In this document: positions 7,040 through 13,693 of the stretch, one piece after another | Layout: every line of letters starts with the position of its first letter | How positions within the stretch are numbered: position 1 is the stretch's first letter | Assembly (NCBI GenBank): GCA_020718265.1 | Contig: DYSM01000038.1 | Coordinates: 1 to 14,556 of the forward strand | Direction of reading: 5' to 3' | Source of the DNA: Draconibacterium orientale | Lineage (GTDB): Bacteria > Bacteroidota > Bacteroidia > Bacteroidales > JAADGE01 | Length of the DNA stretch: 14,556 nucleotides | Translations under genes and position numbers: made by a program | The notes under the pieces: model-generated | Told to the model about the DNA's origin: nothing | The model's input: the letters and a program-made list of their open reading frames with translations, nothing else | The model's database searches: none

Positions 7040-7819
7040 ATGGACTATAATTTAGCCAACGTTCACCCGGAAGCCCGCATAGCGGAACATGTAATTATTG
7101 AGCCGTTTGCAACTGTTCACAAAGATGTTGTAATCGGTAAAGGCACAAAAATCAGCGCAAATGTTGTTATCATGGACGGCGCACGCATCGGCGAAAATGT
7201 TACGATATTTCCGGGTGCAGTAATTTCAGCCATTCCGCAAGATTTGAAATTCAAAGGCGAAGAAACCACAGCCGAAATTGGTGATAATACCGTTGTGCGC
7301 GAGTTTGTTACCATAAACCGCGGCACGGTCGCCGTCGGAAAAACGGTTGTCGGAAAAAATTGCCTGCTCATGGCATATAGCCACGTAGCGCACGATTGCG
7401 TGGTCGGAAATAATGTCATTTTAGCTAACACCGTGCAACTTGCGGGTGAAGTTCAAATCGGCGATTTTGCAATTTTGGGCGGCGGAACCTTAGTGCATCA
7501 GTTTGTCAGAATTGGCGAGCACGTTATGGCGCAAGGCGGACTGTTGCTCGGAAAAGACGCACCGCCGTATATAATGGCTGCACGCTATCCGGCGGCTTAT
7601 ACCGGAATTAATATCGTCGGTTTGCGTCGAAGAGGATTTACAAACGAGCAAATCGGTCAGATTCAAGAAATATACAAAATACTGTTTAGCAGTGGTTTAA
7701 ATAATACTCAAGCACTTGAAAAAATAATTTCGGACGTGAAAGACACGCCAGAAAAAGAAACTATTGTTGCATTCATAAAAAGCTGCGAGCGCGGCTTAAT
7801 CGGAAATACAAGAGATTAA
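7040..7819 (+). CDS. lpxA: Acyl-ACP--UDP-GlcNAc O-acyltransferase
   Basis: First enzyme of lipid A synthesis: moves a hydroxyacyl chain from ACP to the 3-OH of UDP-GlcNAc. The 259 residues match the family's length. An N-terminal left-handed beta-helix of hexapeptide repeats starts with VHPEARI and runs to about 175. The catalytic histidine is H118 in YSHVAHDCVVG (E. coli H125), with the conserved H115 nearby. The C-terminal helical domain has the family signature GINIVGLRRRGF (189-200) and ends near SCERGLIGN. It starts 21 bases after lpxC and is the last gene of the lpxD-lpxC-lpxA operon. The ATG at 7040 fits the homologous N-terminus. Nothing is missing. Confidence 0.96.
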   Translation: MDYNLANVHPEARIAEHVIIEPFATVHKDVVIGKGTKISANVVIMDGARIGENVTIFPGAVISAIPQDLKFKGEETTAEIGDNTVVREFVTINRGTVAVGKTVVGKNCLLMAYSHVAHDCVVGNNVILANTVQLAGEVQIGDFAILGGGTLVHQFVRIGEHVMAQGGLLLGKDAPPYIMAARYPAAYTGINIVGLRRRGFTNEQIGQIQEIYKILFSSGLNNTQALEKIISDVKDTPEKETIVAFIKSCERGLIGNTRD

Positions 7820-7899
7820 TCATTTTTGTATATACTCTAAACGGTTAAAATCTTCTCTTGATAAATTGTATAATTTACTAATAATAAGGAAATTAGCAC

Positions 7900-7926
7900 A
7901 TTAACATATTATCAAATTAACATATT
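7900..7926. repeat. 11-bp direct repeat upstream of the glycosyltransferase gene
   Basis: ATTAACATATT occurs at 7900-7910 and again at 7916-7926, five bases apart (16-base period), ending 13 bases before the GTG start at 7940. It may be a protein-binding site or chance in AT-rich DNA. No clear TTTG/TAnnTTTG promoter is seen in this 120-base gap. Confidence 0.4.
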
Positions 7927-7939
7927 TTCGTATAATCAA

Positions 7940-8938
7940 GTGAAATTCAGCATTATAGTTCCGGTTTTCAATCGTCCCGACGAGGTGCGAGAGCTGTTGG
8001 AAAGTTTGAGCAAACAAACCGAAAAAAACTTTGAACTCGTAATCGTGGAAGACGGTTCCACAGAACCATGCAAATCCGTTGCAGATGAATTTGCCTATCG
8101 AATTGAGATTCAGTATTTTTTCAAGAAAAATGAGAAACCCGCAATCGCACGCAATTTTGGCGCAAAACATGCCAAAGGCGATTATTTTCTGTTTTTTGAT
8201 TCCGATTGTATTATTCCGGAAAAATATTTTGAGATAATTACTAAGGAACTAACTGAAAATTATGTAGATGCGTACGGCGGACCCGATGCGGCGCATCCGC
8301 AATTCAACACGACACAAAAGGCGATAAGCTACTCGATGACTTCGTTTTTCACTACCGGCGGCATACGCGGCGGCGGCGAAAAAATTGACAAATTTTATCC
8401 GCGAAGTTTTAACATGGGCATTTCGCGCACAGCCTTCGAGAAAATCGGCGGCTTCCCGGTTACAGGTATGCACCCGGGCGAAGATATGGTTTTTAGTGTA
8501 GAAATTGTGAAGCAAGGCTTCCGAACGCGCTTAATTCGAGATGCTTATGTGTTTCATAAACGAAGAAACACACTCAAAACGTTTTACAAACAAGTTTTTC
8601 GTTTCGGAAAAACACGCGTTGTGATTTCCAAATTTTATCCGGAAACATTCAAAATTTTCTTCTGGTTTCCGACACTTTTTGCGCTCGGAACACTCTCATT
8701 AATAGCTTCTTCTGCGATTTGCTTGTGGAGTTTGATGCCAATTCTGTTTTACGGACTTGCTGTTTTTTCGGATTCTGTTTTCCGAAACAAATCCCTTGAT
8801 GTGGGTGCAATTTCCGTCCTAACAAGTTTTATCCAATTGTTCGGCTACGGTTTCGGATTTCTCACTTCCTGGTGGCACGTAAATATCACAAAAACAGATG
8901 AATACAAGGTTTTTGAAAAAGGATTTTATCGAAAATAA
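7940..8938 (+). CDS. Family 2 glycosyltransferase with C-terminal membrane segments
   Basis: A 332-residue GT-A fold glycosyltransferase. It begins MKFSIIVPVFNRP, the usual first strand. VEDGS (36-40) binds the nucleotide and F-D86... the DxD-type motif FDSD lies at 86-89, where the metal and sugar diphosphate bind. HPGED (178-182) is the likely catalytic acid region, followed by VFHKRRNTLKTFYKQVFRFG (203-222). Two or three hydrophobic segments follow at about 243-280 and 288-312, so it is probably held on the inner face of the cytoplasmic membrane. The start is a GTG at 7940; no ATG is available near the conserved N-terminus. It follows lpxA by 120 bases on the same strand. Its sugar and acceptor are unknown; a role in lipopolysaccharide or another envelope glycan is a guess from position. 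Confidence 0.9.
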   Translation: MKFSIIVPVFNRPDEVRELLESLSKQTEKNFELVIVEDGSTEPCKSVADEFAYRIEIQYFFKKNEKPAIARNFGAKHAKGDYFLFFDSDCIIPEKYFEIITKELTENYVDAYGGPDAAHPQFNTTQKAISYSMTSFFTTGGIRGGGEKIDKFYPRSFNMGISRTAFEKIGGFPVTGMHPGEDMVFSVEIVKQGFRTRLIRDAYVFHKRRNTLKTFYKQVFRFGKTRVVISKFYPETFKIFFWFPTLFALGTLSLIASSAICLWSLMPILFYGLAVFSDSVFRNKSLDVGAISVLTSFIQLFGYGFGFLTSWWHVNITKTDEYKVFEKGFYRK

Positions 8939-8956
8939 AATCGTATTTTTGTTATT

Positions 8957-10099
8957 CTAAATTGAGACAAAATTTTCGGCAGTCAAAAATTGTTCATAAT
9001 TTTCCTTGTTGATTATCCTATATTCATGATTTGGATAGGCATTTGCAAAACCTTTCGATATATTTTGAGATTTTTTTGCATTCCATTTAATTTCAAACGC
9101 ATACAAAATTCCGTTTCTGTCTTCGATATAGTCAATTTCTTGCTGATCCTGCGAACGCCAAAAATAAGAATTTGTCCAAATATTATTGTAATTCAGGAAT
9201 TTAATACGTTCGCTTATTACAAAATTTTCCCACAATGCACCGATGTCGTTTCGTAGTTCGGGCTCTATAAAGTTGGCAATGAGCGCATTGCGAATTCCAG
9301 TGTCATAAAAATAAATTTTTTTCCCGCGCTTTAATTCTTTTCTGTGATTTCTGCTGAACGCCGGAAGTTGGAAAATAACAAAAGTTTGCTCTAAAAGTTG
9401 GATGTATTTTTCAACAGTTTGGTTGTCAAGACCTAACAAATTACCCAAACTGTTATACGATACTTCCGACCCTATTTGCAACGCCAAAGCCTGCAACAAT
9501 TTAAGTAATTTATCCGGTTTTTTTATACGTTCCCACATCAAAATATCTTTGTACAAATAACTGTCAGACAGTTGTTTAAGGATATTTTTTTCATTTCCGG
9601 CATTTGATACAATTTCAGGGTAATATCCGTAGAGTAATCTGTGAAACAGCATCCTGTGTTCTTCCATAAATCCATGATGTTCAATCATTTCTGCAAAAGA
9701 AATCGGAAAAAGTTTGTATTCCCATTTCCTTCCGGTAAGCGGCTCGTTGATGCTGTTCGCAAGTTCAAACGCCGATGATCCTGTTACAATTAACTGTATT
9801 TCAGGTATTTGGTCTGTTATTAATTTCAGTTTTAATCCAATGTTGTCAATACGCTGAGCTTCGTCAATTACGACAATTTTATGTTTTGCAAAAACAGCTT
9901 TAAATCGTGTAGATGATGCGTGGTTAAAAAGCTCGATAACATCAGCTTCATCTGCATTGAGCCACAGCGTATTATCATACGATTTTGTCAAGGTTTTGAG
10001 CAAAGTTGTCTTGCCTGTTTGGCGTGCACCGAGTATAATTATTGCTTTTCCTACAAATAATTTCGATTCAATTTCAGCCTGAAGTTTTCGTAATATCAT
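8957..10099 (-). CDS. ATPase of the AAA_14/DUF4143 family
   Basis: A 380-residue protein with the full AAA_14 plus DUF4143 arrangement. Walker A is GARQTGKTT (24-32), Walker B VVIDEAQ (76-82), and the sensor TGSSA lies at 106-110 with the EPLTGR motif at 119-124. The DUF4143 part includes YFYDTGIRNAL (263-273). A C-terminal nuclease-like motif is visible, E321-I-D323 followed by E336-I-K338, similar to PD-(D/E)xK folds. The cellular role of this widespread family is not established; it is often called accessory. The start is the ATG at 10099. An upstream in-frame start at 10153 was rejected because its 18 codons would consist largely of the two operator-like palindromes and the -7 element. 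It converges on the glycosyltransferase gene with an 18-base gap and lies downstream of hflX on the same strand. Confidence 0.9.
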   Translation of the reverse strand: MILRKLQAEIESKLFVGKAIIILGARQTGKTTLLKTLTKSYDNTLWLNADEADVIELFNHASSTRFKAVFAKHKIVVIDEAQRIDNIGLKLKLITDQIPEIQLIVTGSSAFELANSINEPLTGRKWEYKLFPISFAEMIEHHGFMEEHRMLFHRLLYGYYPEIVSNAGNEKNILKQLSDSYLYKDILMWERIKKPDKLLKLLQALALQIGSEVSYNSLGNLLGLDNQTVEKYIQLLEQTFVIFQLPAFSRNHRKELKRGKKIYFYDTGIRNALIANFIEPELRNDIGALWENFVISERIKFLNYNNIWTNSYFWRSQDQQEIDYIEDRNGILYAFEIKWNAKKSQNISKGFANAYPNHEYRIINKENYEQFLTAENFVSI

Positions 10100-10103
10100 A
10101 AAA

Positions 10104-10153
10104 TTGCGATTGTAATCGCAAAAATAACGCTTTTTTTGCGAATGTAATCGCAA
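10104..10153 (-). promoter_or_regulatory. Two tandem palindromes: probable operator of the AAA_14 ATPase gene
   Basis: TTGCGATTGTAATCGCAA (10104-10121) and TTGCGAATGTAATCGCAA (10136-10153) are 18-bp sites differing at one base. The first is a perfect palindrome around a 2-base centre. Their starts are 32 bases apart, about three helical turns. The gene-proximal copy ends 5 bases from the ATG and overlaps the -7 element; the distal copy lies where a -33 element would sit. This looks like binding sites for a dimeric repressor, possibly autoregulatory. Confidence 0.62.
10119..10126 (-). promoter_or_regulatory. -7 element of the AAA_14 ATPase gene
   Basis: The minus strand reads TATTTTTG at 10126-10119, an exact TAnnTTTG, 19 bases before the ATG at 10099. 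A TTTG at 10154-10151 is the nearest -33 candidate but gives a 24-base spacer, longer than usual. Both elements touch the palindromic sites. Confidence 0.5.
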
Positions 10154-10174
10154 AATCTCCGATTTATTTCACTA

Positions 10175-11365
10175 TCAATACAAAAAATTGTTATACGGAT
10201 AGCGTACTTGGTGAATTTCTTTGATTTTGGCATATAAAATACCGCGCAAAGTGTCGATATTTTGTTTCTTTTTGGCAGAAATAAAAATACAATCCTGCGT
10301 TTTAGCGAACCATTTTTGTTGCCATTCTTCTAAGCTGATATTTTCACGTGACGCAGGCGTGAGATCATCTTCATCTTTTTTAACAAAAGAAAAATTATCT
10401 ATTTTATTGAAAATCAAGAAAGAAGGCTTATCTCCCACTCCGAGTTCGGCAAGTGTTTGTTGCACAACTTCAACTTGCTCTTCAAAATTCGGGTGCGAAA
10501 TATCGGCAACATGCAACAGCAAATCCGCCTCGCGCGTTTCGTCGAGCGTGGATTTGAACGACTCAACCAAGTGATGCGGAAGTTTGCGAATAAACCCGAC
10601 GGTATCGGTCATCAAAAAAGGCAAATTATCGATAACAACCTTGCGCACAGTGGTATCCAGCGTTGCAAAAAGTTTATTTTCGGCAAAAATATCCGATTTA
10701 CTGAGCAGATTCATCAAAGTCGATTTTCCGACATTTGTGTATCCGACCAGCGCGACACGCACGATTTCGCCGCGAGTTTTGCGTTGCACAGCTTTTTGGA
10801 TATCGATTTTTTCCAATTCTTTTTTCAAAAACGAAATACGGTCTCGCACAATTCGGCGGTCTGTTTCAATTTCTTTTTCGCCCGGTCCGCGCATTCCGAT
10901 ACCACCTTGCTGACGCTCCAGGTGTGTCCACATTCCGCGCAGGCGAGGCAAAAGGTATTGATATTGAGCAAGTTCGACCTGTGTTCGGGCATGTGCTGTT
11001 TGGGCGCGTGCGGCAAAAATATCGAGAATGAGTGTGGTTCGGTCTAAAACTTTACATTTAAACGCTTCTTCAATCGTGCTAAATTGCGACGGACTGAGTT
11101 CGTCGTCAAAAATAGCTGTATCTATCTGATTTTCTTGAATATAATTTGCAATTTCCTGTAGTTTTCCTGTTCCGACAAAGGTTGTATGATGAGGCGCATT
11201 CATTTTTTGCGTGAACCGCTTAACTTCTTGCGCGCCGGCGGTATGCGCCAAAAATGCAAGCTCGTCCAAATATTCGGTCGTTTGCATTTCGGTTTGCAAT
11301 TGGGTTACAATTCCCACAAGCACAGCGGTTTCTGTGCCTTCAGTTTTTTTTTTCTTTTCAATCAT
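10175..11365 (-). CDS. hflX: Ribosome-associated GTPase HflX
   Basis: A 396-residue GTPase that binds the large ribosomal subunit; in E. coli it splits stalled ribosomes after heat stress. The N-terminal domain spans about 1-140. The glycine-rich linker RLRGMWTHLERQQGG (141-155) and MRGPGEKEIETDRR (158-171) are diagnostic. The G domain has G1 GYTNVGKST (208-216), G3 DTVGF (254-258), G4 NKID (320-323) and G5 SAK (363-365). The start is the ATG at 11365. A TTG in frame at 11389 would add eight residues, but it lies inside the -7 promoter element. It diverges from the nuclease gene over about 105 bases and lies upstream of the AAA_14 gene, which has its own promoter. Confidence 0.96.
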   Translation of the reverse strand: MIEKKKKTEGTETAVLVGIVTQLQTEMQTTEYLDELAFLAHTAGAQEVKRFTQKMNAPHHTTFVGTGKLQEIANYIQENQIDTAIFDDELSPSQFSTIEEAFKCKVLDRTTLILDIFAARAQTAHARTQVELAQYQYLLPRLRGMWTHLERQQGGIGMRGPGEKEIETDRRIVRDRISFLKKELEKIDIQKAVQRKTRGEIVRVALVGYTNVGKSTLMNLLSKSDIFAENKLFATLDTTVRKVVIDNLPFLMTDTVGFIRKLPHHLVESFKSTLDETREADLLLHVADISHPNFEEQVEVVQQTLAELGVGDKPSFLIFNKIDNFSFVKKDEDDLTPASRENISLEEWQQKWFAKTQDCIFISAKKKQNIDTLRGILYAKIKEIHQVRYPYNNFLY

Positions 11366-11386
11366 AAAAAAATTTAATGCGATGTG

Positions 11387-11417
11387 CAAAGATAACTATT
11401 TTCAAGTTTTTTACAAA
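11387..11417 (-). promoter_or_regulatory. Consensus Bacteroidota promoter of hflX
   Basis: On the minus strand TTTG (11417-11414), then exactly 19 bases, then TATCTTTG (11394-11387). This is a perfect match to TTTG-N19-TAnnTTTG. The -7 element ends 21 bases before the hflX ATG at 11365 and rules out the upstream TTG start. Confidence 0.78.
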
Positions 11418-11445
11418 TTTCAAATAATTATTAAAAATCATTTTG

Positions 11446-11453
11446 TAGATTTG
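11446..11453 (+). promoter_or_regulatory. -7 element of the nuclease gene
   Basis: TAGATTTG at 11446-11453 matches TAnnTTTG exactly and ends 17 bases before the ATG at 11471. No good TTTG lies at the expected -33 distance. It is divergent from the hflX promoter. Confidence 0.55.
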
Positions 11454-11470
11454 TAGAAAATAATCCTTCA

Positions 11471-12247
11471 ATGATACGATATTTCAAACTCGCGGCAACA
11501 CTGATGTTTAGTGTTTTTTTAATGGCAAACACCGGCTGCAAAGACAAAAACGCAGAAACCGGTCCGCTTGAAATTCCGGCAGAAGTAGGCTCAAATCAGG
11601 TTGTAGAACACTACGCTTACACACTGAGCTACAACGAATTGCACGAACAATCCGATTGGGTTGCGTATGAACTTACGAAAGCCGAAGCCGAATCGGAAGT
11701 TGTGTCGCGCGATGATAATTTTCGCGCCGACCCCGATGTAAGTTCAGGCAGCGCAGCGTTGGACGATTACAAATATTCGGGTTATGACAGAGGACATTTA
11801 ATTCCCGCAGCTGACAACAAATGGTCGGAAACCGCTATGAGCGAAAGTTTTTTTCTGAGCAATATGTCGCCTCAATTGCACGAGTTTAACGACGGAAAAT
11901 GGAAATATTTGGAATTTCAGGTGCGCGACTGGGCTATTTCTTACAGTAAAATTTACGTGGCAACGGGTCCTGTTTTGCGAACAGGCTTGCCTACAATCGG
12001 CGAAAATAAGGTTTCGATTCCTGAATTTTACTACAAAGTGATACTGGACGGAGAAACGACAAAAGCCATCGGATTTATTATGCCACACGTTGATATTCAG
12101 GACAGTTTTAAAAATTATGCCGTGAGTGTGGACGAAGTGGAAGCTCAAACAGGCATTGATTTTTTTCATTTTTTAGACGATGATACCGAAGCGCGACTGG
12201 AATCGACCTTAAACTTATCGGATTGGACATTTACATATTACAAATAA
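11471..12247 (+). CDS. DNA/RNA nonspecific endonuclease, lipoprotein form
   Basis: A 258-residue nuclease of the beta-beta-alpha-metal NucA/Serratia type, which cuts DNA and RNA with a magnesium ion. The signature is D106-R-G-H109 in GYDRGHLIPAADN, with H109 as the general base. N131 in LSNMSPQ is the metal ligand, and HEFNDGKWKYLE (137-148) carries the next conserved helix with E148. VATGPVL (163-169) is typical of the family. The N-terminus is a lipoprotein signal: a hydrophobic stretch at about 6-19, then N-T-G-C23, with a mature end C-K-D-K. The enzyme is therefore anchored outside the cytoplasm, probably to degrade or salvage extracellular nucleic acid; surface rather than periplasmic location is inferred. 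The start is the ATG at 11471. No immunity protein gene adjoins it, as expected for an exported nuclease. Confidence 0.92.
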   Translation: MIRYFKLAATLMFSVFLMANTGCKDKNAETGPLEIPAEVGSNQVVEHYAYTLSYNELHEQSDWVAYELTKAEAESEVVSRDDNFRADPDVSSGSAALDDYKYSGYDRGHLIPAADNKWSETAMSESFFLSNMSPQLHEFNDGKWKYLEFQVRDWAISYSKIYVATGPVLRTGLPTIGENKVSIPEFYYKVILDGETTKAIGFIMPHVDIQDSFKNYAVSVDEVEAQTGIDFFHFLDDDTEARLESTLNLSDWTFTYYK

Positions 12248-12271
12248 TTGTGCATTTTTGTTGAAAAAAGA

Positions 12272-12302
12272 TTTGTCTGACCAAAAAATATAACTACATT
12301 TG
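12272..12302 (+). promoter_or_regulatory. Consensus Bacteroidota promoter of tRNA-Leu
   Basis: TTTG at 12272-12275, then 19 bases, then TACATTTG at 12295-12302: a full match to TTTG-N19-TAnnTTTG. The -7 element ends 12 bases before the first base of the mature tRNA, so transcription would start only a few bases upstream of it. Confidence 0.78.
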
Positions 12303-12314
12303 CACTCCGAAAAT

Positions 12315-12398
12315 GCCTGAGTGGCGGAATTGGTAGACGCGCTGGTCTCAAAAACCTGTGATAGTAATATCGTGCCGGTTCGAGCCCGGCCTCAGGTA
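12315..12398 (+). tRNA. tRNA-Leu (anticodon CAA)
   Basis: An 84-base class II tRNA reading UUG codons. Acceptor arms GCCTGAG (12315-12321) and CTCAGGT (12391-12397) pair, with a G-U first pair, followed by discriminator A. The D stem is GCG/CGC with loop GAATTGGTAGA. The anticodon stem is CTGGT/ACCTG around the loop CTCAAAA, with CAA after U33; its second pair is a U-U mismatch. The long variable arm GATA-GTAA-TATC is typical of leucine tRNAs. The T arm is GCCGG-TTCGAGC-CCGGC. The 3' CCA is not encoded. Confidence 0.95.
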
Positions 12399-12400
12399 CG

Positions 12401-12427
12401 AAAGCTGACAGAAATGTCAGCTTTTTT
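12401..12427 (+). terminator. Intrinsic terminator of tRNA-Leu
   Basis: AAAGCTGACA (12401-12410) and TGTCAGCTTT (12415-12424) form a 10-bp stem with a GAAA tetraloop. The T run extends to 12427. It begins three bases after the tRNA. Confidence 0.88.
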
Positions 12428-12442
12428 ATTTTTATTGAGCAT

Positions 12443-12486
12443 AAAAAAACGCCGCACATTTGATTGTAATGCGCGGCGTTTTTTTT
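12443..12486 (-). terminator. Bidirectional terminator between the tRNA and the PspA-family gene
   Basis: CGCCGCACATT (12450-12460) pairs with AATGCGCGGCG (12468-12478) with one A-C mismatch. A-rich and T-rich flanks (seven A at 12443-12449, eight T at 12479-12486) make it work in both directions. It lies 16 bases past the stop of the PspA-family gene and backs up the tRNA terminator on the other strand. Confidence 0.85.
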
Positions 12487-12501
12487 GACGAGAAACAACG
12501 T

Positions 12502-13176
12502 TTACGAACGTTTCGGCGTAATTTTTTGTTTCAAGGCTTCCAATTCTGTTTGAATTTCGGCATCGCGTAAGTGTTTGTCAGCCAAATACAAATCGTCGGC
12601 GAGGCGGTCGAGTTTGGAGTATTCGGATTCCATGCTGTCCATTTTTAGTTTCATCGCCTCGAAACGGTCGTCCGGTGTGATGGGCGCATCGGTGTCTGTG
12701 GGTTTGGAGGCTTCGGCTTTTTCGTAATTTGCTTTCAGAAATGCGTATTCTTTTTCGTAATGCGCAATGCGTTCCTGCATGTCTTCAATGCTGTTTTTCA
12801 GGAAGTTAATCTTATCGTCGATGCCTGTAATTTGCGCCGTGAGGCTTGTCGATTTTTCTGCATACATGCGTTTCATGCCCAAGGCGTGCGCTGCGGCTTT
12901 CTCTATGGCTTCGGGATTTGCCGATTCGCGTCCGGCGGCTAAAATCTGCTCGGCTTTGCGCTCAAACTCGGCGATGCGCGTTTTGTATTCGAGCATATCT
13001 TTTTCGGAACGAATTTTAACTGCCTGAAATTCTGCCGTTTGCTGCATAAGCTCGGTTAGGTCGGCACGCAGGTTTTCGAGCGCGTCTTCAAATTCGCGGA
13101 GCGGATTGCCGTGTTTTTTGCGAAAACTGTTTACTTTTTCTTCGCCGATGTCGTATAATTTTTTGAAATAACTCAT
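12502..13176 (-). CDS. PspA/IM30-family membrane-stress protein
   Basis: A 224-residue, almost wholly coiled-coil protein. Family features seen: an amphipathic N-terminus (MSYFKKLYDIGEEKVNSFRK), GNPLREFEDALENLR (23-37) where PspA proteins have a DPE-type motif, and EFERKAEQILAAGRES (70-85) with the loop that follows. The long helices are at about 25-155. A proline-rich break (PTDTDAPITPDD, 159-170) separates a final helical segment ending AEIQTELEALK. PspA and its relatives bind the inner membrane and protect it when it is damaged. The start is the ATG at 13176. No PspB, PspC or PspF gene adjoins it. The terminator of the DUF4870 gene lies between that gene and this one, so it is probably transcribed alone. 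Other coiled-coil proteins cannot be fully excluded. Confidence 0.8.
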   Translation of the reverse strand: MSYFKKLYDIGEEKVNSFRKKHGNPLREFEDALENLRADLTELMQQTAEFQAVKIRSEKDMLEYKTRIAEFERKAEQILAAGRESANPEAIEKAAAHALGMKRMYAEKSTSLTAQITGIDDKINFLKNSIEDMQERIAHYEKEYAFLKANYEKAEASKPTDTDAPITPDDRFEAMKLKMDSMESEYSKLDRLADDLYLADKHLRDAEIQTELEALKQKITPKRS

Positions 13177-13202
13177 GTTACACTTTTTTTACGGATTTTG
13201 TG

Positions 13203-13210
13203 CCAAGATA
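13203..13210 (-). promoter_or_regulatory. Possible -7 element of the PspA-family gene
   Basis: The minus strand reads TATCTTGG at 13210-13203, one mismatch from TAnnTTTG, 26 bases before the ATG at 13176. No -33 match is seen. Confidence 0.35.
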
Positions 13211-13245
13211 CAAAATTTCGCGCAGAATCTGATGTTTTTTTTGAT

Positions 13246-13276
13246 AAAAAAAGAGGCTCATCTTGCGAGAGCCTCC
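13246..13276 (-). terminator. Intrinsic terminator after the DUF4870 gene
   Basis: On the minus strand GAGGCTC (13275-13269) and GAGCCTC (13259-13253) form a 7-bp stem with a 9-base loop. A run of seven T (13252-13246) follows. It lies 22 bases past the DUF4870 stop. Confidence 0.85.
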
Positions 13277-13298
13277 TTTTGTATATGTCAGAATTGTG

Positions 13299-13691
13299 CT
13301 AAACTTTGAAAAACGGTATTGAGAGCGGATATTTCCAAGCTACACCGCTTCCGGCTTTGACAGCTCCGACTATCGGAAAAATCAAACTCAAAACCCCTAC
13401 AATAATCAGAAGCGGAAGCCCGATAAGTAAGAGCGTGAGAATTGATGTTATTACGATGTAAATTGTTGAGCTGATTAGCCAATTTATAACATGTTTTCCG
13501 TTTGTATCGATAAATTTATTGGAATTATTCATTGACCACATTACTATTGGCAATGCCCAGCCCGCAACAGGTAAGATAAAGCCGGCAAATTGAGCAATGT
13601 GTAGAAACGAAGAAAACGAAGTTTCGGACATACCCCAATACTTTTGTTCTTCAGGTTGTTGCGGTGTTTGATTTTGTTCTTGATTTTCCAT
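13299..13691 (-). CDS. DUF4870 membrane protein
   Basis: A 130-residue protein with a Gln/Glu-rich cytoplasmic N-terminus (about 1-20) and three hydrophobic segments at about 26-52, 69-91 and 93-112. The DUF4870 pattern is clear: H31-x-x-x-F-x-G-x-x-L-P-V-x-G-W, then KFIDTNGKHVINW (59-71), and the closing AVKAGSGVAWKYPLSI (110-124). The function of this family is not known. Some relatives are compared with Tic20-like proteins, but nothing here supports a transport role. It starts 2 bases after the stop of the upstream lipoprotein gene, so the two are almost certainly co-transcribed. A strong terminator follows. The ATG at 13691 fits the soluble leader seen in relatives. Confidence 0.85.
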   Translation of the reverse strand: MENQEQNQTPQQPEEQKYWGMSETSFSSFLHIAQFAGFILPVAGWALPIVMWSMNNSNKFIDTNGKHVINWLISSTIYIVITSILTLLLIGLPLLIIVGVLSLIFPIVGAVKAGSGVAWKYPLSIPFFKV

Positions 13692-13693
13692 GA

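Noticed and set aside
10100..10153. An 18-codon N-terminal extension of the AAA_14 ATPase
   Set aside because: The codons are made of the two palindromes and a -7 element; conserved protein sequence begins after the ATG at 10099.
10104..10153. A minimal CRISPR array
   Set aside because: There are only two 18-bp palindromic units with a 14-base gap and no cas genes nearby; the overlap with a promoter favours an operator.
10457..11047. A 196-codon open frame on the plus strand opposite hflX
   Set aside because: It lies wholly within hflX antisense, has no recognisable domain, and has a Phe/Cys/His-rich composition typical of antisense shadows.
11366..11389. A TTG start adding eight residues to HflX
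   Set aside because: It overlaps the -7 element TATCTTTG, so it could not be fully transcribed from that promoter.
12238..12498. An 86-codon open frame on the minus strand across the tRNA
   Set aside because: It runs through tRNA-Leu and two terminators and reads as translated tRNA complement.
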